A stretch of DNA of 64,000 nt from Prochilodus magdalenae (Eukaryota; Chordata; Actinopteri; Characiformes; Prochilodontidae), in assembly GCA_024036415.1 (NCBI GenBank), contig JAMWET010005531.1:1-64000 (forward strand), read 5' to 3'. Position numbers and translations under genes: made by a program. Positions 1 through 11,924 of the stretch are shown one piece after another (position 1 is the first letter of the stretch; every line of letters begins with the position of its first letter). The notes under the pieces are model-generated. The model saw only the letters and a program-made list of their open reading frames with translations. It was not told the DNA's origin and ran no database searches.

Positions 1-58
1 TCTCCAGCATCAGAGATGAACGAGGTGTCTACATTCGGTGGCTTTCACTATAAGAGCG
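1..58 (+). pseudogene. Degenerate last coding exon of an upstream CD300-like paralogue (gene 0), partial
   Basis: The first 58 bases align with the last coding exon of gene A at 21,576-21,632 and with the same exons of genes B and C. Those exons encode the C-terminal tyrosine motif V-I-Y-S-x-V. Here small insertions and deletions disturb the frame: a base is lost after GCA, one is gained before GAGGTG, and one is lost in the GTGATCTAC equivalent. The motif is therefore not readable, and no stop appears at the expected place. A splice donor (GTAAG) still follows. The rest of this gene lies upstream of the window. This is probably a decayed copy, although assembly error in a single exon cannot be excluded. 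Confidence 0.7.
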
Positions 59-560
59 TAAGCGGCCTCAAAGTGATGGGTTCGAGGGATATATAACAGC
101 TTTGACATGACCAGTAAGGGACTGTTCTTGAAATACAAAGTTTCCTGAGGAGTACACCCCCTGCCTTACCTGAAATGTAATTGATTGGTCAAGCTATGTT
201 TGATATTTTACATCCTGTTTAAGTGACACAGGCGGGTTTATTAATTTAGAATATTTCATACACAAGGACAATTCAAGGCGCAGAGCTTAAGAAGGAAAAT
301 CAAGATAAAAATAAAGTAATATTAGTTTAAAAATACATACAGTATGAAGAGAGACTACACAGTACACAGAAGCCAAAAAAATCCAAAGGAAATGTCCTCA
401 AGTGCCCTAAATCAGCTAATTAAGAGTAAAGTGCGGTAAAAAAATGTGTGCACATTTTTTGTCTATGTTTTCTATTTAACAGGTGTATGCGTGATAATTA
501 GTTTCCAGAAATGAGTCCCTGTCCAGGCACGTCCGAAAAAAGAATCCTTCGCACTGCAAG
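59..560 (+). repeat. Duplicated 3' flank of the CD300-like unit (copy 1)
   Basis: This stretch matches 21,640-22,130 downstream of gene A nearly base for base in several long blocks. Examples are the run around 105-180, the TTTATTAATTTAGAATATTTCATACAC-type block at 235-275, and the spliced 3' UTR exon starting at 483 after ...AACAG. It contains the 3' UTR intron and terminal exon of gene 0. It is direct evidence that the cluster arose by tandem duplication. Confidence 0.85.
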
Positions 561-1690
561 TGATGTGACAGTTAAATTTGTACTAAATGTTAGGTGGTAT
601 TTATGACTTTTAAAAATTGGTTTCATTTCAAGTCTTTAGGTTTTTGCAAAATGTCAGCCTGTGATAATGTCAAGGCACCAGGCACATCCCTAGTTACATC
701 TTATGACTCCTACACCTGGGTAACAGTTAGTTAATGTAATAATGTATAAAGCTAGCTTTGTGTAAAATCTTTGTGTTTTACATAAAATCTTTGTGTTTTA
801 CATTCTTTTCCTTTTCTTTTCTTTTTGAAACTTGTTACATTAAACATGCATGAAATATCAGTTAAATTCTGAACCCAACTGGAGTTTCTCCTAGAATTTC
901 TTGTGGCAGCTTCATTACACGGACCAATCGTGACCACATCACCATACAGCTATATGCTGGGGTACCGAGCTTAAGTTTCTTCGGAGTTGACATTGGAGTC
1001 AGACAGGCACTATTAAAGATAGTTAGAATTGCTCTCTGTGCTTTTACACAGTGATGGAGTGTTTGGGTGAAGCTTAAATACAGGCAGTTAATTGGAAACA
1101 GGTGGGCTAGTACTCAGGAGACACAGTGGAACTGATTGGGTGACTGGGGACATGTGGGTGTGACGTCATTGAGCAATGCCCTCTGGGAAGTTGAGTCTGA
1201 AGTGACAAAAACGCACTTACATTACAGAATGGAGTAAAACAGGAATCTCATCCCCATGGTTAATAAGTGCATGTACCTTTAAGCTGAAGTTACCAGTGAC
1301 AGTGAGAATGAACAGGCTCTATAATCACATCACTTGTCTGGGGCAGTAGATGACCATGCTCTATACCAGTTCCTAATCCCAGTGTCTTTAAGTCTTATCC
1401 TTAAGTTATATCCAAAAATGTGCTACATCCAAATGAAAACAATAAAATAAGGCACCTTGGGATGCAGATTTCCAAACCCAATTTCAAGCACACCAGGATA
1501 CACACACCTAAATAAGGAACGCACACACAAGTTATAAACGTAAATCAATACACAATCAAAATAAGTTAAAGTAATAAGTAACAAATCAAAGAAAAGAAAG
1601 TAATAGCAAATAAATAATTAAATAATAATTTAAAATAAAATAAATAAATAAATAATAAGGAGGAAAAAAGTAAATAAATAAATAAAAATA
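561..1690. other. Non-coding interval with a short dispersed repeat
   Basis: No gene is visible. A block near 950-1,010 resembles 45,790-45,865, which fits the segmental duplication history. The stretch 1,020-1,215 resembles fish non-autonomous repeats that carry a CTCTGGGAAG-type box near one end. Positions 1,540-1,690 are very A/T-rich and probably form the 3' boundary of the adjoining minus-strand LINE. Confidence 0.4.
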
Positions 1691-1932
1691 ATTAAGTTGT
1701 GGGGGAGGGTTCAGAGGAGGATAGGGGTTATAGTGGATTTAAGAGGGGAAATTACCCAGGTCCTCTCCAGGAAGCTGTGGAAGGGACCTAAACAAGGAAA
1801 TGAAATTATCCACCGAACCCCTCAGACTAAACTTGATCCTCTCGAGGTGCAAAAAGAAAACGACATCTCTCAGCCAAAGGGAATTAGAGGGGGGAAAGCA
1901 GGACTTCCAGCTGATAAGAATCCTACGCCTAG

Positions 1933-4900
1933 CTAGTAGCAGAGCAAAAGCAATTCTTGGGAATTCAACTGAGCAGTGCCAATGTGAATACTAAAAATAG
2001 CCAGCAGAGGGCAGGGACTCAGATGTTTATGAAAGAATGTAGAAAAGGTAGAGTCCCAGAACAACCCCAGTTTACGACAAGACCAAAACATATGAAAGAG
2101 GGTCCCAGGATCTTCGTCGCAACGAGGGCAGGTTGGTTTAATCTCGGGATAAATTTGTGCCAACTTTGCATTGCACAGATGAGCCCTATGGACAATTTTC
2201 AGCTGCATTACATTTAGCCTTGCACAGGAGGATGAACAGTTAACTCAAGCCAATGCCTCAGTCCACCATTTGTCCTCCAACCTAATACCCAGCTCTGCCT
2301 CCTATTTTAGAGATTCTCTCTTTCCTTAAAGGCAAAATCTTATTATAAAAAATTTAAATAAGCCTTCCCTCTATCCGCACCGTGAAAAAATCCTCCCTGG
2401 GAAGCGCTGGTGGACATTCCGGAAATATGGGAAAGAGGGATTCTGCACAGTGTCGAACTTGAATAAAATTGAAAAAGGTCTGTTTTAAGGAGATTGAATT
2501 TGGAGACTAATGAGGGGAAACTGGTAAACGTGTCTTCAAAGAAATCCTTAAAAGTGGTAATCCCTCTCCCCTCACAACCTGTAAATCAGGAGTCCAGCAT
2601 TGCAGGTTTAAATAAATGTTTTTTACAAATTGGACTCAAGACAGACGCCTCAGTAAAATCAAACATTCTACGAAACTGAGTCCAGATCTTTAGAGTAGAC
2701 ACTACTAACGAATTGGAGGAGAAGCGAGAGGGAAATATGGGAAGAGAGGAATAGACCAGAGCACGAATAGAGGATGAGTGACAGGAAAGGGACTCCATGA
2801 TACACCACACAGCCTCTGGGTATTTAAACCAGAAGGTCATTTTTTGTATGTTAGCTGCAAAATAGTAATACATAAAGTTAGGAAGGCCCAAGCCACCAGA
2901 AAAACGCGGACACTGAAGAATTTCTTTCCTGATACAGGGGATACGACCTCCCCAAATAAACCCAGTGACAGCCTTATCTAAAGAAACAAAAAAGGATTTG
3001 GGAAGGAAAATAGGAAGACATTGAAATAGAAATAAAAATTTAGGGAGGACATTCATTTTAATGCACTGCACCCTACCTGCTAGAGAGAGGGGGAGACTAC
3101 TCCACCTCTGAAGGTCGCTACAAGTCTTAGTGAGTAGGGGGGAAAAGTTAGCCTCCTGAATAAGTGACATTTTACAGGTAATTTTAACCCCTAGGTATTT
3201 AAATCCATCTGTCGTGAGCTTAAATGGATATCCGTTTGTGTTATTATAGAAGCAGCAGTATTAATTGGGTAAAATTTGCTTTTCGAGAAATTTAGCAGAG
3301 AGGGGGTTAGTTACATATATCAAAAGATCGTCCGCGTAGAGGGATACCCTATTTTCAGTTCCATATCGAGTGATTCCTTGTATACCAGAAGCAGTTTTAA
3401 GAACAATTGAAAGTGGTTCTATGGCCATGGCAAAAATTAAAGGTGATAAGGGGCATCCTTGGTGTGTGCCTCTATATAAAGAAAAATATTTAGAATATTC
3501 AGAGTTTGTATGGACCCAAGCTAGCGGTGCAGTATAAATCTATTTAATCCAAGAAATCAAGGTATTTCTGAACCCAAATTTATTAAGAACTAGAAATAAA
3601 TAATCCCACTCTATCCGGTCAAAGGCTTTCTCTGCATCCAGTGAAATAACCGCTTCTGGAATCTGCAGGTTGTCAGAGGTATATAATATATTTAAAAGTC
3701 TACGAATGTTAGAAAATAGATGCCTCCCTTTGATAAATCCTGTTTGGTCCTCAGATATAATAGAAGAGAGGACCGTCTCAATTCGTTTGGCCAAAATCTT
3801 AGCTAGGATTTTGTGCTCATTACAAAGCAAACTGATGGGACGATACGAGCTACAGAGCGTAGGGTCTTTATCTTTTTTAGCAATGAGAGAGATATTAGCT
3901 TGTGTCAGAGAAGGGGGCAGAGAACCCCTTGTCAGGGATTCGTTAAATACCTCCAGCAAAAGAGGCGACAACTGGTTGTCAAATTTCTTAAAGAACTCTA
4001 TTCCGAACCCATCTGGTCCTGGGGATTTACCACTACTCAAGAATCTGATAGCTTCAGAAAGTTCCCCTAAGGTAAATGGGCGATCCAACTCTGCAGCCAA
4101 TATGGGATCTAAAACCGGAAGTGCTAATTTATCTATAAATGAGTGCATAGCAGTAGTGTTGGCTGGGCTGTCCGAAGTATATAAGGAAAAATAGTAACTT
4201 TTAAAAACTGTGTTAATGTCTTTAGGATGAGTCAGTAGATTTCCATGAGTGTCCCTGATTTGGTGTATATGTCTGGATGCAGCCTGTCTCCTTAGCTGAT
4301 GTGCTAGTAGTCGCCCACTTTTATCCCCATACTCATAAAAAAAAAACCTTGAGAACATAAAATAAAGGCTTCAGCATTTTTTGTAGAAAGCAAATTGAAT
4401 TCTGCTTGTAAGTCAAGCCGCTTTTTAATCAATTCTGGAGTGGGACAAAAAGAAATCTGGCTGTCCAAGGATCATATGGAATTAGAAAGCTCGTCCAGCT
4501 TTTTCCTGTTGGTGTTCTTAATATAAGAAGTGTAAGATATAATTTCACCACGGATAACAGCTTTAAGTGTCTCCCATAGCACAGAGTTAGTTTTGTTAGT
4601 GTGTAAGAAAAAACGAATGGAATCTGAGATCTTGGTGCAGAAATTCTCCTCTGAAAGTAGTGTTGGATTAAAACGCCACTGAGGGCGATCTCTCTGATGA
4701 TGACTGAGAGTAAGATCCATCTGCAGCGGTGCATGGTCTGAAATAACTATTGCCAAATACTCAGTTTGGGTAATCAACTGCATGAGTTTGCGACTGACAA
4801 AGAAATAATCAATTCAAGAAAAGGAAGAATGTACTTGAGAATAAAAAGAAAAAGATCTTAAATGAGGGTGAAGTTCACGCCACGGATCGACACAGCCATT

Positions 4901-5435
4901 TTCATCAATAAAGAAAGACAACGATGATGCCATTTTTGAGGTCACTGATGATGTTAATTTTGACCGATCTAATGTGGGGTTTATAACACTGTTGATGTCG
5001 CCCCCAAGAATTAATTTGTGTGAGTTTAGATCAGGAATGATGGACAGCAACCTATCCATAAAGTCAACATCATCCCAATTTGGTGCATATATATTAACTA
5101 AAACCACCCGAATTTTGGAAAAGTGATCCCAGAACAATAACATATCTACCGTAATGGTCAGATATGACATTGGAAGGTATAAAGTGTATTCTTTTGTTAA
5201 CCAGTATTGCCACTCCCCTAGATCGACTATTATAGTTAGAATGAAAGACTTGGCCAATCCAGGGTCTACGGAGTTTGGTGTGCTCAAGTCTAGAGAGATG
5301 GGTTTCTTGGAGAAATAGAATATCAGCATTTAGGGACCTAATATGATTAAAAACTTTAGTAGCTTTAATCCGAGACTGCAGGCCCCTGACATTCCAGGAA
5401 ATAAATCTAACCGAATTACTTAAATTGACTTGCAT
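1933..5435 (-). pseudogene. L1-type LINE ORF2 (endonuclease + reverse transcriptase), multiply frameshifted
   Basis: Reading the minus strand, the APE endonuclease starts at 5,435 (FISWNVRGL, then FLQETHL; GGDINSV further on, to about 4,814). The frame then breaks and continues at 4,783-4,429. Reverse transcriptase lies at 4,358-3,540 (SPGPDGFGIEF, YRPISLL, ISLDAEKAFDRIEW). The catalytic YADD is encoded near 3,315-3,345 in another frame. Thumb and C-terminal parts follow at 3,170-2,586 and 2,208-1,933, the last with a CPRC...H...C segment. At least four frame changes or stops separate these pieces, so no full enzyme can be made, although the key catalytic motifs survive. Confidence 0.85.
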
Positions 5436-5880
5436 TGTTTAGATGAAGAAAAAAAGATATACAAAAAAAAGCAAATGAGTGCATAATAGATATAGGCAAA
5501 AAGAATAACAACCCTGAGAGGAAAGAGAAAATGATGTATGAGGGGGGAGGGGGAGAGGGAAAAAAAAAAGGGACACCTACACACATGACAGCAACACACC
5601 CCAACCCTAAGAGGAGACAAAAACCGCCCTCTAAACAATCAACCACACTTTGAATGTACTTCCAGTGAAAACGACTCCAACAGACTGGCTTAAAACAAGT
5701 CAAGCACATAAACATTTAAATTCACCGCCACCCCCGCATGCACCAACACATATTCTAGCACTAGAAAAAAAAAAAAAGGTACCCAGCGACAACAGAAGGG
5801 GAAAGGTAGCCAATGACTACGTTACTAGCACTAAGCAGCATACAGCCGCCTCACCTCACCTCAGAAGACATGAGAACAGC

Positions 5881-6681
5881 TCAGTGATTGTAGTGATCTT
5901 TCAGAAAAGCCTGGGCCGCCTCCGGTGTTTCAAAAATCTTGAAACCGTCTTTGGAAACAACTCGTAGTCGAGCGGGGTAGAGCATATTGAACCGGACCCC
6001 TTCTTTGTATAGCGCGGCTTTAACTGCGCGAAAGGCAGCCCGTTGCAGAGGGAGGTCTGCGCTATAGTTCTGGAAAAATCTGATATTGTGCCCTCGAAAA
6101 CTCACACCGTCCCTGCTCCTTCTAAGGACGCGTTCCTTATCCTGAAATGATTGAAAGAGCCTCAACTTGTTGGAGTCGGTGCCACCAGCCGCGACTGCTT
6201 GGCCGAGCCGGTATGCTCTTTCCAAAATGGGTCGGTGCTGGAAATAGTCCGAGCTGACTGTCTCCAACAGCAATTCCGTCATGAAATTTGTTGGGTCTGC
6301 ACCCTCCATCTTCTCCAGGATACCGATGGCTCTCACATTTGAGCGACGGGAGTGGCTCTCGATGTTATCAAGCCTGCCAAGCAGTGCAGAGTTTTCCGTG
6401 GTGAGTACTCTGCACCGATTTTTTTCTAGTTGAGCAATCCTATCGCCATGGTCTGAGGCGGAGGCGTCCAGGGCCTTGATGCTTCCCAAATGCAATTTGA
6501 GCGTTTGTTTAATTGAATCCAGAGTGTCAGCAATGGGTTGTAGAGCACTGGAGAGAGCCACAGTATTCTCTGAAAGCAAAGGGTTTTTAAAGTTTTTAAG
6601 CGCTGGCAGAAACCAAGGTGGAGCGTCAGTTGGATCAGCCATGACATTAGCCGCTGCTAAGCTAGGCCCCTTTGAGGGCAC
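5881..6681 (-). CDS. L1-type LINE ORF1 protein (nucleic-acid chaperone)
   Basis: This is an uninterrupted 266-codon frame. ORF1 proteins of L1 elements trimerise, bind element RNA and act as chaperones during target-primed reverse transcription. An N-terminal region rich in hydrophobic heptads (about residues 45-110, including DRIAQLEKN) looks like a coiled coil. It is followed by an RRM-like core beginning NVRAIGI (about residues 113-200) and a C-terminal domain with RVVSKDGFKIFETPEAA near the end. The length is somewhat short of mammalian ORF1p but normal for fish L1-like elements. It is the only intact frame of this LINE; ORF2 downstream is broken. Confidence 0.85.
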   Translation of the reverse strand: MPSKGPSLAAANVMADPTDAPPWFLPALKNFKNPLLSENTVALSSALQPIADTLDSIKQTLKLHLGSIKALDASASDHGDRIAQLEKNRCRVLTTENSALLGRLDNIESHSRRSNVRAIGILEKMEGADPTNFMTELLLETVSSDYFQHRPILERAYRLGQAVAAGGTDSNKLRLFQSFQDKERVLRRSRDGVSFRGHNIRFFQNYSADLPLQRAAFRAVKAALYKEGVRFNMLYPARLRVVSKDGFKIFETPEAAQAFLKDHYNH

Positions 6682-6900
6682 CGCAGTGTCGTGGGAAGGG
6701 CTGCCCGTAGCGTAGCCTCTGCAATTAGCGACTGCTCCAGAGTTGACTGCGAGCGAGCTGTGGTGGATGTAGTTTTAAATAAGCTTCTCTCTCTCAAGTT
6801 GCGCGACTTCGGACTAACTCTATTTCAAATAAGAAAGGCGTCGGGGCAGGTTTCACAAGATGACAATTTTGCTGTCGCAAAAGTAAAAATAAATTAATGT

Positions 6901-7460
6901 GTAGCCACGGGAGCGGTGCTAAAGCACGTCTACTCAGAGCGCATGCCTAACTGGAAGTCTGTTCATGGTTATGTTATCAAATGTTATCAAAAAAGTGTAG
7001 TTAAGTACCAAAACATACCTTAAAGCCAGTACTGACCATAACACCACAAACAACAGCTGCAAACCCAGCATATTGGATATTAACTTGTGCTAACTGCTAA
7101 TGCCGTAGCCAACCGGGGTAGAGCGAAAAGGACGCCTGCATTCAGCAACCACCTTGAGGCAAAATATGTTCCAGCAACAAAGCCCTGTAGTATAAGCAAA
7201 TATCAATAAAAGACTGGCTCAAACACAGTGTGTGCTGCTGTGCCTATACACTGGTTCTAACTGCTGCCTCCTGGGATACAGGAGGGGGAGGGGGGGGCTG
7301 CTCCTCAGAACTACAGTGACTGCCCAACCCCACAAATGACTGAAGGCTACAGCTCTAGCTGTTACAAGTGTTTAGGTCTATGGGATGCACAGTCCTGAGG
7401 ATTTTTTTCTTTCTCCAACAGCAAACAAACTCATGCTATTTTCAAGTTTCGGGTATGGCA
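6901..7460. other. No gene seen
   Basis: This is the spacer between the LINE 5' leader and the gypsy relic. It has short G-rich runs near 7,270 but no open frame or recognised repeat. Confidence 0.5.
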
Positions 7461-7464
7461 TGAC

Positions 7465-8740
7465 CTAATAGGTTCTGAAGTACAGGTAGCAATTAATAAA
7501 AGTAATGTAACGCCACATGCCCAAGTAGCTCACTTGGTGTTGAAAGAACCAACACTTTGACAATTTAACTTTAAGATTTTGTTTCTGGAGCAGGGAAAAC
7601 ACCTCCTTCAGCTTTTCCAGATGTTGCTCTACTGTGTCTGAAACACAATTACTTTGTTCAGGCACAAGAGCACGAGTGGTCCCCAAACATGCTCTCCAGG
7701 AATGTACCAGGAGCATTGCAAAGTCCAAATGGCTGATGACTGAGCTCAAACAATCCAAAGGGAGCACGCAAAGTTACTTATCTGGACTTATCTTTCTCAG
7801 CAACTGGCACTTGGTTGTACCCACTGGCCAGGTCATTTTGGCCCACACAGGGCATCCAACCACACTTCAGTTTGAGGGAAAGTGTATGCATCACGGCGGG
7901 CTCTGCATTTAGCTGTCGATAGTCCACACTTAACCGAAGGCTTCCATCTTTCTTACTCACCAAGACAGTAGGAGAGGAAAAGGGGCTACTACGTCCTGAA
8001 TTACTTGGCTATCTAAAAGTTGTAGAATATGAGCTTTCACAGTGTCATACTGGGAGGAGGGGATCCGTCAATAGGGCCGGCACACTGGTAATCATCAAGT
8101 AATGGAATCTCATGGGTGATTAATGAAGTGCAACCCAAATTTCCCCATACCTAGAAATGAGGGCCATGGCCTGCAAGACTGTTCTGTCAACCCCTCAAAG
8201 TCAGAAATTAAAGGCTTAGAAGGATAATAATACATATAATTATGACTTTGCAGCCACAAAAGTGAAGGACACAAGCAGAACTTTTTGCAAGGTGCCCAAC
8301 TTCAAAACCCAAAGGCTCCAACAAGAACTCCATGGACTCCAGTTGTGGACACGTGATGGAGACCATTGAAAGAGTGCCAGCCCCAATGTGAACTGCAGAC
8401 CTACCATGTACTTTGCCCTTAAGTGGCATAGCAGCATTTAGAATGGGCTCCATCTTCTCACAGTGGTGCAAAGCAAGCCAAACTGCTGGGACTGCTGACT
8501 GCACTAGAGGGGAACGCAAAAGCTGAGAGTCAGGGGAGTGATTCTGCTTTTTTTTTTTTTTTTTCTTTGTCAAAATCAGACATGCCTCTTGATCAGATAC
8601 TGCTTTTACAGACCTCCTGCAGCTGCAGAGCCAGGGATTTGGGACACCTTCTGTCTCGCCACAGAAAATGCCTGCTCTCGTCATGCAGGTTGGGTAGCAT
8701 TGTCTATCACCGTCCCTAGTACCTCCATTTTGCACTGAGG
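7465..8740 (-). mobile_element. Degenerate Ty3/gypsy pol relic
   Basis: On the minus strand, 7,963-7,778 encodes a reverse-transcriptase palm start (VSKKDGSLRLSVDYRQLN) and 7,767-7,465 continues with LQKQNLKVKLSKCWFF and VSYLG. These are the typical finger/palm segments of Ty3/gypsy polymerases. The catalytic YxDD segment is lost or out of frame between them. The piece 8,735-8,208 is open but weakly recognisable and may be the protease/linker region. No LTRs were found. It is an old fossil, unrelated in preservation to the fresh element at 38-45 kb. Confidence 0.7.
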
Positions 8741-8754
8741 AGAGTCACTCCCTG

Positions 8755-9000
8755 TAAAGCTCTAATGAATGCCATGCCTAGGAGAGGTAAGGCAGTTTTG
8801 GAAAGTAATGGTGGCTACACAAAATATTGACCATTTGGGAACCATTTGGTTGTTTTTCCTTAGGGGTGTACTCACTTTTGTTGCCAGCGGTTTGCCTTCA
8901 GTATAACGGCCGGTTGTTGAGTTCTTTAGAGGGCACAGCAAATTTACACCGTTATACAAGACTGTACACTGACTACTTTTGTATCAAAGTGTCATATCTT
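8755..9000 (+). mobile_element. 3' end of a Tc1-like transposon
   Basis: This stretch matches the last 230 bases of the Tc1-like copy at 23,120-23,340. Both share the codons around ATGCCTAGGA, the block AAAATATTGAC, TGTACTCACTTTTGTTGCCA and the distal CAGTGTTGT. Only the C-terminal transposase end and part of the terminal region remain. Confidence 0.75.
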
Positions 9001-9030
9001 TAGTGTTGTGATAGTAGAAGCTTTAGCCCC

Positions 9031-9126
9031 GAAGCCATCGCCATACGCCGAAGCGCGCGATTCTGCCTCCACCCCGCCCCTCCCCCACTGAAGCCATCGC
9101 CATCCGCCGAAGCGCGCGATTCTGCC
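9031..9126 (+). repeat. GC-rich direct duplication, 2 copies, 59-bp period
   Basis: A 37-base module beginning GAAGCCATCGCCAT and containing CCGAAGCGCGCGATTCTGCC occurs at 9,031-9,067 and again at 9,090-9,126 with one or two differences. A C-rich spacer separates the two. It is sharply more GC-rich and CpG-rich than its A/T-rich surroundings. Confidence 0.8.
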
Positions 9127-10064
9127 AGCCCCCCCCCCTCATTGTGTAAAAATGTGTGGCCCTCGGGTGTAGGTGTTAATATGAAATTGGCCCTTGGTTA
9201 AAAAAAGTTGTCCTTTTTTTTCCTTTTGGCTGCCACCACAACACCTTCGCGGTTTTCACTGTAGATTTTATGTCTGGCAATTCAGACATATGAGCGCTTC
9301 TCTTACTTCCCCTAAATCAGGTTATAATGGTCCCTCTCTACTACATTTCCTTCTGCATGGCTGCTCTGTAATCGTTTTATAAAGTTTTCTATTATTAAAA
9401 TATTGTAAATGAGTTATTTTCATTTTGATATCCATTTAGAATATTTTACTCTCATGTGATGTTAGATAATAAATATGGCCAATGCTGGTTATGCACTGGG
9501 CAATACTCTGAATCTCATGGTTTAAAAAATTGTGGTTTGTATGATCATGTGATCTAATCAAAATTCCTGCCAAACCCCAAATTTTATGACTTACTCATCT
9601 GTGATGAGGTATAATAGGCTATAAACCTATCTACAGGTTTACTGCTAGTAGCATGTTGATTAAGTTCTTTCTTGTTAAGGGCTAGCAAATCATCTTGCCT
9701 ACAGTTTTAATGCAGGTAGCGTTTACTGATCTTTTAGGTTTTTAGAAATATTATTATTAGACATATTCTATTAACAGTTTTTAGTAAAGAGATAAGAACA
9801 TCAGGCTTAGTGACTTTAGAAGATTGTTTTGTCAGTAATGAAAAAAAAAGCTGTGTGAAATAATAAGCCAGAAGTTTAAGTCATTTATTTTATAATTTAA
9901 GGTCAAATGTTTTTTGTATAAGGTTGAAGAAAGTAGAGTAAGTTCAGAGTAACTGGAAACACATGTTTATATTTGTTTATCCAAAGTTTCTTCTGTAATT
10001 AAAGTTATTATTAAATTATTAACACTTCTGTTTCTCTACACTTGTTCTGGATCACAATTCAACA
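9127..10064. other. No gene seen
   Basis: A/T-rich sequence with no credible long frame and no splice-compatible exon resembling the neighbouring receptor exons. Confidence 0.55.
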
Positions 10065-10440
10065 TTAGAGTGCATGTGAGCATGTCCTGAACAGGAAGTG
10101 TGACCATAATTTGCATGTTTGTACTATTGGTTTTTGCAGGAGTGGATGGACCTTAGTCAGAGGCTTTACCACAATAAGTTTAGAGGCATGTTTACTATGT
10201 ACATCAATCAGGGACATCAGAACATCTGATGTGAACATCACGTCTGGCTTTATAACAACTTGCATAGAAGATGTTTTCTGAAGGTCAAAAACATTTTACT
10301 GCCTGTGCCTTGCTCAGTGGGTAGGGTAGGTAAGGTTTATTGTGCTGTGGCTGTAGTTTTACACACAACAGTGGTCTGTGACAGCCACAGAAATCTAGCG
10401 CAGACTGGTTCTGCAGGAGAGGTGATGAATGGTAAGATGT
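10065..10440 (+). repeat. Intergenic duplicated block gamma (copy 1)
   Basis: It shares long segments with 24,700-25,060, including TTTAGAGGCATGTTTACT, GATGTTTTCTGAAG, GTAGGTAAGG and the stretch around AAATCTAGCGCAGACTGGTTCTGCAG. It lies upstream of gene A, as its partner lies upstream of gene B. It is therefore part of the tandem duplication unit rather than a dispersed repeat. Confidence 0.8.
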
Positions 10441-10599
10441 TTAGTATCATACATGCATATGTTGTTTGTGCTGTCAGCGTATGGAAGGGGTTAATGAATA
10501 TCAAAAGAAGAAGGTGAGGTGTTGATGTATAGGCAGGCAGAGAATGAAATATCGAGAGCTGAGATGAAAGAGAGTGTGGAGGAGGTGACCGCTGGAGCT

Positions 10600-11290
10600 G
10601 AAGAGACAGTTCAGTTAAACCGGTGGTAGAAGACGTTGAACTCATTGGCTCTCTCTACATTACCATGTGTAGCACTGTCCGTCCTCTGGTTACAGCCGGT
10701 GATAGTCTTCATGCCATTCTATACCTCTCATAGTAATCTCTCTTAATATCTGCTCCACCTTCTTCCTGTAGGACTATTTGACCTCTCACAAATGGACTTT
10801 AAGCTCCTCCTGGTTGTTGTCTTTAAAGGCGCTCTTCTTCTTGTTCAGAAGGCCTTTAACATTGCTGGTTATTCAGGACTTGTTTTTAGCAAATCAGCAC
10901 ACAGTTTTCAGAGGAACAACAATGTCCATGCGAAATTTCGCATAGTCCATCATGCAGTGTGTAATCCCCTTAATGTCCTTCCCATATGGCTCCTGCAATA
11001 CACTCCACTCAGTGGACTCAAAACAGTCCCTGAGAGCACCAGCACCAGCACCAGTAGACCAATTTCTGTAGGAGCATATAATTACAGGTTGTCTTCAGAC
11101 CCGGTCTTGTACTGTGGCTGTAGGTAGACCAGGTTGTGGTCAGATTTTCCCAGAGGGGGCAGGGGTGAGGTGGTGTGTGCATCCTTTACATTGCTGTAAA
11201 GGAAATCAATTGTCCTATTCTTCCTAGTGGGACAATCTACATACTAGTGAAAAACAGTGAGCGCTGAGTCCAGTGTGATGTGGAAGCAGT
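10600..11290 (-). mobile_element. Fragment of an L2-type LINE
   Basis: The plus-strand text parallels 29,640-30,300 in the better preserved L2-type element, with the same order of recognisable blocks. These are GTAGAAG..GTT near the start, the CCTGTGATGG-like segment, CAGGTTGTGGTCAGATTT..CCCAG, TCAATTGTCCT and GTGGGACAATCTACA. It therefore covers the end of the endonuclease and the linker to reverse transcriptase on the minus strand. Many indels make it a dead relic. Confidence 0.75.
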
Positions 11291-11379
11291 GAGTAGTATA
11301 GAAATAGTAATGAGAAGTAGTGAGAAATATCATCTCTTATTCAATAGTACAAACATAAAAATGATTCACTTCTGTTGTG

Positions 11380-11850
11380 ATAATTTAAATCCACCAGAAG
11401 GGGGCAATATAAGCTTATACACGATGAAATCACAGAGGCTTCCCCTGACTGGCAACCCGTAATTAAAAAATTAGACCGACTCATTTCCTGTGACTGTCCC
11501 AAGTGAGATTTAAAATAAGCCAGTCACATTTCCGTGCAATAAACACAAACTGTTCAGACTGTAACACTGAATAAACATATTACCCCCACATGATAATAAA
11601 TCTAATTGTAGAAAAGCGTTATCTATAATAAGAGCTTTTTGCAATGTGATTGTCATTAATGACATCATTTCCTTTTCAGCACACAATAATGTGACTACTT
11701 TGGAAGCTGCTTCAAAATTTCTCCAATCACAAATTTCTTCATTTAAAATTTTACTGTATGAGTGTAAATGAAGGGTTAAGGTAATATAAAGTGGCCTAGT
11801 GAATATAAAAACCCTGTGCAACCTGTGCTTTATCCTGGTGTCACCCATGC
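11380..11850 (+). repeat. Intergenic duplicated block delta (copy 1)
   Basis: It matches 26,630-27,090 in several blocks: CCAGAAGGGGGCAA, AATCACAGAGG, CATTTCCTGTGA, a segment with GTGACTRCTT and AGTGGCCT. It also sits the same way round relative to the downstream receptor gene. Confidence 0.7.
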
Positions 11851-11924
11851 TAATTACATCTACTGCTAGGCTTGCCTAGCTACTACAGCTCGGCCTTGGT
11901 TGATCTTTCATCGTGGGCCATTGT

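Larger units (their letters stand above)
1690..6900 (-). mobile_element. L1/Tx1-clade LINE, near full-length, ORF2 broken
   Basis: Read on the minus strand, the element runs from a 5' leader near 6,900 through ORF1 (6,681-5,881) and ORF2 (about 5,435-1,930) to an A/T-rich 3' end near 1,690. The order ORF1 with coiled coil and RNA-binding domain, then APE endonuclease, reverse transcriptase and a C-terminal Cys/His segment is that of L1-type non-LTR retrotransposons. Several frame breaks in ORF2 show it cannot move by itself. No clean target-site duplication was found, so both ends are approximate. Confidence 0.85.

Noticed and set aside
3670..4194. Long plus-strand open frame opposite the LINE reverse transcriptase
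   Set aside because: It is the antisense shadow of conserved ORF2 codons and has no domain of its own.
8208..8735. 175-codon minus-strand frame as a possible host gene
   Set aside because: It contains a poly-Lys run from a T tract, adjoins the gypsy relic and shows no domain or splice sites; best read as decayed pol.
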